From Pseudomaricurvus sp. HS19 (GTDB lineage Bacteria; Pseudomonadota; Gammaproteobacteria; Pseudomonadales; Cellvibrionaceae), in NCBI RefSeq assembly GCF_009857815.1, contig NZ_WVVW01000001.1, positions 1,178,001 to 1,242,000 on the forward strand: a DNA stretch of 64,000 bases, read 5' to 3'. The notes under the pieces were generated by a model. The model searched no databases, was not told where the DNA came from, and saw only the letters and a program-made list of their open reading frames with translations. This document shows positions 27,386 to 35,665 of the stretch, in pieces (the stretch's first letter is position 1; every line of letters begins with the position of its first letter). A program made the position numbers and the translations under genes.

Positions 27386-28285
27386 ATGCCTCGCCCCAAC
27401 CGCTGGAAAGTCTGGCTTTTCCGCATTTTCATTGCCCTGCTGGTCATTATCCTGCTCATCGCCATAAGCGTGGTCTACCATATGCGCTCCAATGGCTTCC
27501 TGCGCAGCCCGGTCTATGAAACGGTGCCCCCAGCCATCCCTGAGATCACCCGCCCCGCCCTGTTGGTATTCAGCAAGACCAACGCCTTTATTCACAAGGA
27601 CGCGATTCCCGCGGCGGAGGAGATGTTCCGGCAGCTGGGCACGAAAAACGGCTGGTCGGTGTACATCACCGAGAATGGGGCCGTTCATAATGCCCACGAC
27701 CTGGCCCGCTTTGACGCGATTATCTGGAACAACGTCACCGGCGATGTACTCACCAGCGACCAGCGGGAAGCCATGCAAACGTGGATCCGTAACGGCGGCG
27801 GATGGGTCGGTTTGCACGGCGCCGGTGACAGCTCATCTGACTGGGATTGGTACATCAACACCCTGGTCGGAGCCCGCTTTACTGCCCACCCCTTCCCGGA
27901 GCAGTTCCAGCAAGCCTCCCTGCATCCTGAGTCAGGTGACCCTATAGTCGATCACCTGCCCAACCCCTGGTTACGCACCGATGAGTGGTACTCCTTTGAA
28001 GAGAGTCCACGGCTGAAAGGGTATAACGTGCTCACCACCATCGACGAAAGTACCTACAAACCGGACTTTCGCGGCAAGGATCTGCACATGGGCAATGACC
28101 ATCCTTTGATCTGGAAACACTGTCCCGGTAAGGGCCGCGCCCTCTACTCCGCACTCGGTCACACAGCAGAGAGCTATCAGGAGCCGGAATACGTTGCCCT
28201 GCTGGAAAAAGCTGTCAGCTGGGCTGCCGGCTTCAGCGGCAATGCCTGTGCCGAGGCCCCTGTAACGGTTGAGGGTCAACAGTGA
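27386..28285 (+). CDS. ThuA-like protein with N-terminal membrane anchor
   Basis: The 299-residue product has one N-terminal membrane helix (about 9-32), so the domain probably faces the periplasm. The ThuA domain starts at about 57 with RPALLVFSKTNAFIHKDAIP and shows the family segments FDAIIWNNVTGDVLT, NGGGWVGLHGAGDS, and MGNDHPLIWKHCPGKGRALYSALGHT. ThuA is a glutamine-amidotransferase-like fold protein tied to trehalose and other disaccharide use through 3-keto intermediates. It is the first gene of an operon with a Gfo/Idh/MocA enzyme and a sugar isomerase-like protein. A paralogue lies three genes downstream. Confidence 0.88.
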   Translation: MPRPNRWKVWLFRIFIALLVIILLIAISVVYHMRSNGFLRSPVYETVPPAIPEITRPALLVFSKTNAFIHKDAIPAAEEMFRQLGTKNGWSVYITENGAVHNAHDLARFDAIIWNNVTGDVLTSDQREAMQTWIRNGGGWVGLHGAGDSSSDWDWYINTLVGARFTAHPFPEQFQQASLHPESGDPIVDHLPNPWLRTDEWYSFEESPRLKGYNVLTTIDESTYKPDFRGKDLHMGNDHPLIWKHCPGKGRALYSALGHTAESYQEPEYVALLEKAVSWAAGFSGNACAEAPVTVEGQQ

Positions 28286-28313
28286 ACAGCCTGAGTCTCG
28301 AGGTGAGCAAGCC

Positions 28314-29471
28314 ATGACAAAAATCCGCATGGGCATGGTGGGCGGCGGCGAAGGTGCCTTTATCGGCGCAGTACATCGCTGGGCCGCTGCGCTGGACTGT
28401 GACATCGAACTGGTATGCGGTGCCTTCAGCAGCGACGCCGACAGATCTGCCCGTTCAGGTGCCGCACTGCACCTGCCACCGGCAAGGGTTTACGCAAGCT
28501 ACCAGGAGATGATGGCCAGGGAGAAAACCCTGCCCACTGATCAGCGCATGCAGTTTGTCGCCATAGTCACACCCAACCACACCCACTTTGCTGTGGCAGA
28601 GGCTGCCCTGCGCGCGGGCTTCCACGTTATGTCCGACAAACCAGCCACCTTCAGCCTCGATGAAGCGCTGAGCTTGCGGGAGCTGGTGGCAGAGACAGGC
28701 CTGCTATATGGCCTGACTCACGCCTATGCGGGTTACCCCATGGTTAAAGAAGCACGCCAGAGAATTGCCACTGGCGAACTGGGGAACGTCCGCAAGATTG
28801 TGGTGGAGTATCCCCAGGGTTGGCTGGCCGGGCGCGAGGAAGAGTCCGGCAACAAGCAGGCAAGCTGGCGACTGGACCCGCAGCAGGCGGGTATCAGCTG
28901 CACTATCGGCGATATCGGCGTCCACGCTGCCCATTTAGCGGAATACATCAGCGGCCTGCAGATCAGTGAGATGTGTGCCGACCTGGCCCCCGTAGTTGCC
29001 GGCCGCACCCTGGACGACGACGGTTCGATTTTGCTGCGCTTTAACAACGGTGCCAAAGGGGTACTGATTGCCAGTCAGGTCAGTGTCGGTGAAGAGAACA
29101 ACCTGCGTATCCGTATCTACGGTGACCAGGGCGGCCTGGACTGGTCGCAACAGGAGCCCAATACCCTGTGGCTGAAGTGGAACGACCGACCCACGCAAAT
29201 GCTGCGCACCGGCATGCCTTACCTAAGCGAGCTCGCAACCGCCAACACGCGCACACCGAACGGTCATCCGGAAGGCTACCTGGAAGCCTTTGCCAACCTT
29301 TATATGGCCTTTGCCGGGCAAATTCGTGCCAGGGAGAGCGGCTGTCAACCGGATGCACGAGCGATGGATTGCCCGGGCATTGAAGATGCGGTGAGAGGCA
29401 TGGCGTTTATTGAGCACGCCGTGGCGGCCAGTAACAGCGAGAAGAAATGGCACTCGCTGCCACAGTACTGA
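28314..29471 (+). CDS. Gfo/Idh/MocA family oxidoreductase
   Basis: The 385-residue protein has an N-terminal Rossmann domain with GMVGGGEGAFIGAVHRWAA binding NAD(P), the cofactor-side motif VTPNHTHFAVAEAALRAG, and the DKPATFSLDEA loop in place of the usual EKP lysine motif. The C-terminal alpha/beta domain contains GDIGVHAAHLAEYISG, where the conserved Asp and His belong to the active site. Members oxidise or reduce sugar carbonyls, including C3 of glucosides (ThuB type). The ATG at 28314 has GAGGTGAG upstream. It follows the first ThuA gene by 28 bp. Confidence 0.92.
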   Translation: MTKIRMGMVGGGEGAFIGAVHRWAAALDCDIELVCGAFSSDADRSARSGAALHLPPARVYASYQEMMAREKTLPTDQRMQFVAIVTPNHTHFAVAEAALRAGFHVMSDKPATFSLDEALSLRELVAETGLLYGLTHAYAGYPMVKEARQRIATGELGNVRKIVVEYPQGWLAGREEESGNKQASWRLDPQQAGISCTIGDIGVHAAHLAEYISGLQISEMCADLAPVVAGRTLDDDGSILLRFNNGAKGVLIASQVSVGEENNLRIRIYGDQGGLDWSQQEPNTLWLKWNDRPTQMLRTGMPYLSELATANTRTPNGHPEGYLEAFANLYMAFAGQIRARESGCQPDARAMDCPGIEDAVRGMAFIEHAVAASNSEKKWHSLPQY

Positions 29472-29505
29472 CTGTTATCACACCCGTTTAACCATAGGAG
29501 CCACC

Positions 29506-30582
29506 ATGGCTGACAGCACTACAAGCTCCGGTATCAAAGGCCCGGGAATATTTCTGGCACAGTTTGCCGGTACAGAAGCGCCCTTTAACAATCTGCGCAA
29601 TATAACCCGCTGGGCCGGAGAGCTGGGCTACAAGGGAGTACAGATCCCTACCTGGGAGTCCGGCCTGATCGACCTGCAGCAGGCCGCCAGCAGCAAGGAC
29701 TACTGTGACGAGCTGGCCGGTGTCTGCGCGGAAAACGGTGTGGTCATCACCGAACTCTCCACACACCTGCAGGGCCAGCTGATTGCCGTTCATCCCGCCT
29801 ATGACGAGCTGTTCAATGGCTTCGCACCGGAGGCATTACGCGCTAATCCCAAGGCACGCCAGCAGTGGGCTGTGGAGCAATTGTTACTGGCCGCCAAGGC
29901 CAGCCACAACCTGGGACTGAAGGCCCACGCCACCTTTTCCGGCGCACTGCTCTGGCATACCCACTACCCCTGGCCACAGCGCCCCGCCGGTCTGGTGGAA
30001 ACCGGATTTGCTGAATTGGCTGCGCGCTGGCTACCCATACTGGATGCCTTCGATGCCGCCGGCGTGGATCTCTGTTACGAAATTCACCCCGGCGAAGACC
30101 TGCACGATGGCGTAACCTTCGAGCGTTTCCTGGACGCTACCGGTAATCACCCCCGCTGCAACATGCTCTACGATCCCAGTCACTTTGTGCTGCAGCAGCT
30201 GGACTACCTGCAGTTCATCGACATCTATCACGACCGTATCCGCATGTTTCATGTCAAGGATGCCGAGTTCAATCCCAATGGCCGCAGCGGCGTCTACGGT
30301 GGCTACCAGAACTGGAAAGATCGACCCGGCCGCTTCCGCTCCCTGGGTGACGGCCAAATTGATTTCGGCGCTATCTTCAGCAAGCTCACCCAGTACGGTT
30401 TCGACGGCTGGGCGGTGCTGGAGTGGGAGTGCTGCCTGAAGCATCCCGAGGATGGCGCCCGGGAGGGAGTGGAGTTTATCAACCGCCACCTGATCCGCAC
30501 CACCGACAAGGCCTTCGATGACTTCGCAAGCAGTGGTGCCGATGAGGCCAGCAATCGCCGCATACTCGGCCTGGCCGATTGA
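29506..30582 (+). CDS. Sugar phosphate isomerase/epimerase-like TIM-barrel protein
   Basis: The 358-residue product belongs to the xylose-isomerase-like TIM-barrel superfamily. Metal-site segments are visible as VDLCYEIHPGEDLHDG, CNMLYDPSHFVLQQLDY, RIRMFHVKDAEF and WAVLEWECCLKHPEDG, with Glu, Asp, His and Glu ligands in the expected order. Related enzymes in keto-sugar operons act on 3-keto-hexoses or on inositols. AGGAG precedes the ATG at 29506, 34 bp after the oxidoreductase gene. The true substrate is unknown. Confidence 0.88.
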   Translation: MADSTTSSGIKGPGIFLAQFAGTEAPFNNLRNITRWAGELGYKGVQIPTWESGLIDLQQAASSKDYCDELAGVCAENGVVITELSTHLQGQLIAVHPAYDELFNGFAPEALRANPKARQQWAVEQLLLAAKASHNLGLKAHATFSGALLWHTHYPWPQRPAGLVETGFAELAARWLPILDAFDAAGVDLCYEIHPGEDLHDGVTFERFLDATGNHPRCNMLYDPSHFVLQQLDYLQFIDIYHDRIRMFHVKDAEFNPNGRSGVYGGYQNWKDRPGRFRSLGDGQIDFGAIFSKLTQYGFDGWAVLEWECCLKHPEDGAREGVEFINRHLIRTTDKAFDDFASSGADEASNRRILGLAD

Positions 30583-30616
30583 CAGCATAACTAAAAAAGT
30601 TTCAGGAGTGCCTGAC

Positions 30617-31777
30617 ATGATGTGTTTTCCCCGTGATCGCAAGGGTCGTACCTTGCTACAGCAACTTAGCCGCAGGGCTGTCCAGGCAACCATGATAGTG
30701 GCCGCTGCGATGGTCACACCCGTAACTTCCCTGGCCGCAGAGATTATCGACTGCCCCTTGCGTGATGCCCCCTACTCCGTCGAACTGCCTTTTATCGACA
30801 TCCTCAACAACCCGCAGGCCAAAGCCATTGCCGAGAGTAAGCTCCCGGGAATCAGCGGCCTGCCGGAGATGATGACGCGCACCGAAGTGCCTTCCTTCGG
30901 CACGATCATGTCCCTGCGCAATATCGCCGGGATGCTGAGAGCACCCGGGGAGACAGTTGAGGCCATCGACGCGGAACTGGCAAAGCTGGAGGTCACCGAT
31001 GCTGACAGGATGTCCCGTTGCAAACGCTACGACGCGGACCTGCAAAAGCTGCCGGTGGCTGATGCAAAAGCCCGGCTGCTGGTGTTCACCAAGATCAATG
31101 GTTTTGATCATGGCCCTTCGGTTACTGCTGCCACAGAGGCCATCCGGAAAATTGCTGAACAGCAGGGCTGGGCCGTCACCGTCAGCAACAACGGCGGGAT
31201 CTTTACCCCAGCTATCCTGCAGCAGTTCGATGCGGTTATCTGGAACAACGTCAGTGGTGACGCCCTGACCCTTTCCCAAAGAAAGGCGTTTGAGGACTAC
31301 ATCAATGGCGGTGGTGGTTACGTGGGCATCCACGGCTCCGGTGGAGACACGCTTTACCTGTGGGACTGGTATGCCAATACCCTGCTCGGCGCCCGTTTTA
31401 TTGGCCACCCGGCCGACCCGCAATTTCAGGATGCCCGGATTAACGTGGAAGCCACCAGCAGTGGTATCGGCAAATCCCTGATGCCTGGCTGGAATATGGA
31501 AGATGAGTGGTACTCGTTCCGCGAAAGCCCGCGCCTGAACGGCGCCGATGTTATCGCCACCCTGGATGAATCCACTTATGTTCCCGTGGGCTATTCCGGT
31601 CAGGACCTGCGCATGGGCGAGGATCACCCCATCGTCTGGAGCCGCTGCATCGGTGCGGGGCGCGCGTTCTATTCCGCCATTGGACATCGCCCTGAAGTCT
31701 ACCAGGATGCCAATAACCTCAGCCTTATCCAGCAAGCCCTGACATGGGCAACTACCGACGGCGTTTGTGCCAGGTAG
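30617..31777 (+). CDS. Second ThuA-like protein with long N-terminal extension
   Basis: The 386-residue product has a signal sequence or anchor (hydrophobic stretch VQATMIVAAAMVTPVTSLA, about 21-40) and a unique region to about 145 before the ThuA domain. The domain carries ARLLVFTKINGFDHGPSV, FDAVIWNNVSGDALT, GGGGYVGIHGSGGDT and MGEDHPIVWSRCIGAGRAFYS, matching the first ThuA protein in this operon. The N-terminal extension contains paired cysteines (IIDCPLRD, MSRCKRYD) consistent with periplasmic location. AGGAG precedes the ATG at 30617. Confidence 0.85.
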   Translation: MMCFPRDRKGRTLLQQLSRRAVQATMIVAAAMVTPVTSLAAEIIDCPLRDAPYSVELPFIDILNNPQAKAIAESKLPGISGLPEMMTRTEVPSFGTIMSLRNIAGMLRAPGETVEAIDAELAKLEVTDADRMSRCKRYDADLQKLPVADAKARLLVFTKINGFDHGPSVTAATEAIRKIAEQQGWAVTVSNNGGIFTPAILQQFDAVIWNNVSGDALTLSQRKAFEDYINGGGGYVGIHGSGGDTLYLWDWYANTLLGARFIGHPADPQFQDARINVEATSSGIGKSLMPGWNMEDEWYSFRESPRLNGADVIATLDESTYVPVGYSGQDLRMGEDHPIVWSRCIGAGRAFYSAIGHRPEVYQDANNLSLIQQALTWATTDGVCAR

Positions 31778-31809
31778 GTAACCAGACTTAACACAGAGAC
31801 GCCTGACAA

Positions 31810-31842
31810 CCGTTTGCCCTGATAACGCTACAGGGTAAACGG
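31810..31842 (+). repeat. Inverted repeat between the second ThuA gene and the MFS gene
   Basis: CCGTTTGCCCTG and CAGGGTAAACGG form a 12-bp stem with one mismatch around a nine-base loop. No T run follows, so it is not a normal terminator. It could tune read-through or protect the upstream mRNA end. Confidence 0.7.
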
Positions 31843-31881
31843 ACCTGATAATAACAACGATAAATCCGCAAGGTGGAGCCT

Positions 31882-33222
31882 ATGAACAACACCGCCATCA
31901 ATCGACAGCGCCTGTACCTGATCGGCAACCTGTCGATTTTCATGATCGGCCTCGGCTTTGCTGTGCGCGCCAACATCGCGCCGGATCTGCAAGCCAATAT
32001 CTACGACCAGATTGACCTTGCGACGTCCGCCACCAGGGTGGGTGAAGCACTGGGGGCGACCTTTACCGGCTTTGCCCTGACCCTGCTGTTTGGCAGCGCG
32101 CTTGTGGATTTGATCGGCATGAAACGCATGCTTCTGCTGTCGGCGCTCGGCTACGTACTCGGCTCTGTCGGCCTGGTTGTGGCCTCACTGCTACCGGCGG
32201 ACCAACTGGCGGAGAGCCTGGTTCTCGGCAGCTTGCTGCTAACGGGGCTCGGCTGGGGCGCCGTTGAGGCAGCCTCCAATCCCATGGTGGCAGCCCTCTA
32301 TCCCGAAGAGAAAACCCATCGCCTTAATATCCTGCACGCCTGGTGGCCCGCCGGCATTGTGGTTGGCGGTCTACTGGGTGTGACCATAAGCAGCGTTGGC
32401 TTACCCTGGCAGCTCAACCTGCTGATCCTGATGCTGCCGTCTGTGGTGATGGCATGGCTGGTGGTGCGGGCACAGTTCCCGGTCACCGAACGCGTTGCTG
32501 CCGGGGTCAGCTACCAGGGTATGCTGGCTGAATTGATCCGTCGTCCGCTGTTCTGGGTGTTCTGGGTCTGCATGTGGCTCACGGCGGCCACCGAGCTGGC
32601 GCCCGGCCAGTGGGTAAACATGGCTCTCTCCAATATTGTGGGGATGCAGGGCATTTTGTTGCTGGTGTATGTGAGCGCATTGATGTTTGTGATGCGCCAT
32701 TTTGCCGGCGCCATCGTTGAACGTATCTCTTCAGTGGGCCTGATGTTTGTCTCCTGCATCGCCGCTACAGTCGGGCTCTATGCATTGAGTAAAGCCAGTT
32801 CGCCATTGCTGGCGTTTGGTGCCGCCACCATCTGGGGTATCGGGGTTTGCTACATGTGGCCCACCATGCTGGCAATAACGGCTGAGCGTTTTACGCGCGG
32901 TGGTGCGCTGGCAATGGGCTTGATGGGCTTTGCCGGCGGCATGTCCATTCAATTTGTGCTGCCGCAGATGGGGGCTGTTTTTGACAGTGCCAAGGCAGAA
33001 GCTGCCGGCGGCGCAGCCGCACTGGCCACACTCAGTCCGGAAGCCATGAGTGAAGCCGTGCGTTACGCCTCGGTACAATCATTCCAGGCCGTCGCCTTCG
33101 TCCCCCTGCTTCTGTTACCGGTCTTCAGTGTCATCTGGATGCTGGATCGCAAACGTCGTGGGCAGCAGCCTGCGGTGATTGGCGAGCCAGGCACACCACT
33201 GACAGTTAACGGCAAGAAGTGA
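31882..33222 (+). CDS. MFS sugar transporter
   Basis: The 446-residue protein has twelve predicted membrane helices and an MFS-type loop at LVDLIGMKRMLLLSALGYVL between helices 2 and 3. It is closest in character to FHS and sugar-porter-like permeases. AGGTGGAG lies directly before the ATG at 31882. As the fifth gene of the ThuA operon it is the likely inner membrane importer for the sugar released in the periplasm. It is convergent with the LacI regulator gene, 33 bp away. Confidence 0.88.
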   Translation: MNNTAINRQRLYLIGNLSIFMIGLGFAVRANIAPDLQANIYDQIDLATSATRVGEALGATFTGFALTLLFGSALVDLIGMKRMLLLSALGYVLGSVGLVVASLLPADQLAESLVLGSLLLTGLGWGAVEAASNPMVAALYPEEKTHRLNILHAWWPAGIVVGGLLGVTISSVGLPWQLNLLILMLPSVVMAWLVVRAQFPVTERVAAGVSYQGMLAELIRRPLFWVFWVCMWLTAATELAPGQWVNMALSNIVGMQGILLLVYVSALMFVMRHFAGAIVERISSVGLMFVSCIAATVGLYALSKASSPLLAFGAATIWGIGVCYMWPTMLAITAERFTRGGALAMGLMGFAGGMSIQFVLPQMGAVFDSAKAEAAGGAAALATLSPEAMSEAVRYASVQSFQAVAFVPLLLLPVFSVIWMLDRKRRGQQPAVIGEPGTPLTVNGKK

Positions 33223-33255
33223 GGCAGCCACTGCCGGGAGAGAAGGCGGATCGCC

Positions 33256-34260
33256 CTACTGTGTAGCTGTAGATGCCCGCACCACCAGTTCATGGGGCAA
33301 TATCACCAATCGCGGCATAGGCGGCTTTTCTCCCAGAGCCTCCAGCATCAGCGCCATGGCAGTCTGCCCGATCTCACTGCGTGGCTGTCTTACGGTGGTC
33401 AGGGGCGGGTAGCTGTAGGCTGCTGCATCAATATCATCAAACCCTGCGATGGCAAGATCGCCGGGGATATCCATGCCCAGATCCCGGGCCGCGTGCATTG
33501 CACCGATTGCCATCTCGTCACAGGCGCAAAACAGGGCAGTGGGTTTACTGCGCTGTTTGAAAAGACGTCGGGCGGCCTCGTAGCCGGATGCCAGACTGAA
33601 GTCGCCGGCCTCGATCAGTGCTGGCTTCACCTCAATACCGGCGACTCGCAAGGCGTCACAATAGCCCTGCAGGCGGCCCACACACAGCGGGGAATCTTCG
33701 GGACCATTGATAAAGCCTATGCGTTTGTGACCAAGACTTAACAGGTGCTGCACCATATCCTGGGCCGCCTGCACGTTATTGATAACAACGCTGGGCACTT
33801 TGAGGGGGCCGGAGTATTCGCAGGCCATAACAACCGGCAGCGAGTCGTCTGCACTTTTGCGATTCAGCTCGCGGTCCACCGGAATCTCGCGTCCCAGGCA
33901 GATAAGTCCATCCGCCTGACGCTGACGAACCAGCTGGGCATAGGCCTTCTCCCGCTCCCGACTGTGCAAGGTATCCCCCAGCAGGATGCGGTAGCCAGCC
34001 TCCATGGCCCTGCTCTCTATGCCCTGAATGACAGCAGCGTAAAAGGGGTTGCTGATATCCGGCACCAACACGACCACGTTGTTGGTTTGGCGACGACGAA
34101 AGTTGCTGGCCAGCGCATTGGTTACGTAACCACTTTTCGCAACTGCCGTCATCACCTTCTCGCGGGTCGCCTCAGCGACACTGTCGGGTTTGGAAAGCGT
34201 ACGTGACACCGTGGCGATGGAAACTCCGGCAAGCCGGGCAACGTCTTTGATGGTGACCAT
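33256..34260 (-). CDS. LacI family transcription regulator
   Basis: The 334-residue protein has the LacI helix-turn-helix at residues 3-22 (IKDVARLAGVSIATVSRTLS), the hinge helix NALASNFRRRQ, and a periplasmic-binding-protein-like sensor domain (about 60-330) with VVLVPDISNPFYAAVIQGIE and the closing ALMLEALGEKPP. The recognition helix predicts a palindrome with a central CG, as found at 27256-27279 and 38169-38182. It therefore probably represses the receptor gene, the ThuA operon and the dehydrogenase pair until a sugar signal is bound. The frame continues to 34401 but the family start is 34260. Confidence 0.95.
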   Translation of the reverse strand: MVTIKDVARLAGVSIATVSRTLSKPDSVAEATREKVMTAVAKSGYVTNALASNFRRRQTNNVVVLVPDISNPFYAAVIQGIESRAMEAGYRILLGDTLHSREREKAYAQLVRQRQADGLICLGREIPVDRELNRKSADDSLPVVMACEYSGPLKVPSVVINNVQAAQDMVQHLLSLGHKRIGFINGPEDSPLCVGRLQGYCDALRVAGIEVKPALIEAGDFSLASGYEAARRLFKQRSKPTALFCACDEMAIGAMHAARDLGMDIPGDLAIAGFDDIDAAAYSYPPLTTVRQPRSEIGQTAMALMLEALGEKPPMPRLVILPHELVVRASTATQ

Positions 34261-34336
34261 GTTGAATCCGTTCTGAAACAGTGGGCCTATTCTACCTCTA
34301 TCCCCGCTGCCGTGCAGGCTGAAAACCCTGACCCGA

Positions 34337-35551
34337 TTATGGCGTCCGGCCAGAGCCATCAAGCAGGTCAAGGTCTGCCTGAATCGCGGCCAGTACCTCA
34401 TCGCTCAAGCTATCGCCGGCTTGCGCCTGCAAACCACTCAGCGTCTGGCCCCGGATCATTCGCAGATAGCGACTATTGGTGATATCGGGGACGTGCTGGT
34501 CAAGAACGGCTTTAGTTGCGGGATTATCCACCAGCTCACCGATTGAACTCCCGGCAACAGAATAGCCACGGTGGCCCGAACCTGACGTTGCCGCCTGCCT
34601 GGTCAGCAGCCTCTGATCGTCCATCCAGCCATAAAACTGGTGGATCCACTGGGCGGAGGCCTTGCTGTTACCCTGCATACCAAAACCGTGACCGCCGGTC
34701 GTGTAGAGATGTGCTTCAACCGGCTTGCCGGTCTTGCGCCAGGCATCAATCAGGCCCAGTGATTTACCTTCCGCGAACAGAGGATCATCCAGTGCAATGG
34801 CCAGGAACATGGGCGGCGCATAACCAGGTACTGTGCGACTCATCATGGGCGGATAGACAGGGGCAATAAAGTTCGGGCGGGAGCCCTCGTCGTCCTGTAA
34901 CGCTACCCCTATTGCCGTCATGGCGCCTGCGGAAAAGCCGGCAAATCCTACACGATCCGGATCAACACCCCACTCTGCCGCGCGCTCACGCACCAGGCGC
35001 ACTGCAGCCTGACCATCCACCACCGCTTCAGCAGTCGCGTCCAGCGGCTTTTCCGTGGGTACATTACTCATCAAATCCATCAGCTGCTGCTGAAATACCT
35101 CGGGGTCTTCGGCCGTGGTGCGTGTGCGGTACTTCAGTACAAATGCGGCAATTCCGTGTTGTGCCAGCCAGCGCGCCACCTGATAGCCTTCGCTGTCGAT
35201 AGACAACATCAGAAAGCCTCCTCCCGGTGCGACAATGACCGCCGCCCCGGTAGCCTTGCCGGGCGCCGGCAACAGAGGCGTCAAGGTTGCCCTGGTCACA
35301 TTGCGCACGTCACGCGCCTCCGGAGTGCGCAGGCTCCACTGTTCCTCCACATCCGGCACATTGTCGGCCTCGGTATGCAGCGGAATGTCATTCAGAAAGC
35401 GGATATCAGCCGCATCATTACCTGCCACAACCCATGGCGCCACAGCACTGAGGATAAACAGAAACACATACCGGCATACAGAACGGGTTACGCCCTGAGT
35501 GCTGGTACCAGTGCGGATACAGAAGCCGTGCGCGACCGATAGAGCTTTCAT
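34337..35551 (-). CDS. Secreted alpha/beta-hydrolase esterase
   Basis: The 404-residue product starts at ATG 35551, nine bases after AAGGA. A long signal region ends near VVAGNDA (about residue 45). The oxyanion motif APGGGFLML (109-116), nucleophile GFSAG (S207), Asp in ALDDPLFAEG and His in GGHGFGMQ form a complete catalytic set of the xylan-esterase-like or BD-FAE type. It probably removes acyl groups from a carbohydrate or aromatic ester in the periplasm. The last 80 residues are an extra helical domain not found in minimal members. It shares direction with the GMC pair, 114 bp downstream of it. Confidence 0.85.
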   Translation of the reverse strand: MKALSVAHGFCIRTGTSTQGVTRSVCRYVFLFILSAVAPWVVAGNDAADIRFLNDIPLHTEADNVPDVEEQWSLRTPEARDVRNVTRATLTPLLPAPGKATGAAVIVAPGGGFLMLSIDSEGYQVARWLAQHGIAAFVLKYRTRTTAEDPEVFQQQLMDLMSNVPTEKPLDATAEAVVDGQAAVRLVRERAAEWGVDPDRVGFAGFSAGAMTAIGVALQDDEGSRPNFIAPVYPPMMSRTVPGYAPPMFLAIALDDPLFAEGKSLGLIDAWRKTGKPVEAHLYTTGGHGFGMQGNSKASAQWIHQFYGWMDDQRLLTRQAATSGSGHRGYSVAGSSIGELVDNPATKAVLDQHVPDITNSRYLRMIRGQTLSGLQAQAGDSLSDEVLAAIQADLDLLDGSGRTP

Positions 35552-35624
35552 AGACATCTTTCCTTGTTGTTATTGTGTCCAGGTCGATGGGAACAAGTAT
35601 GGCTACGTGCCTGAAGGCAGACAT

Positions 35625-35657
35625 GAATACGACCACAGCCAGGCTGTAGTCGTATTC
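35625..35657 (-). repeat. Inverted repeat after the GMC gene
   Basis: GAATACGACCACAG and CTGTAGTCGTATTC form a 14-bp stem with one mismatch and a five-base loop, nine bases past the GMC stop codon. It lacks a T run. It may act as a weak or factor-assisted terminator between the GMC gene and the esterase gene. Confidence 0.7.
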
Positions 35658-35665
35658 ACCGGTGG

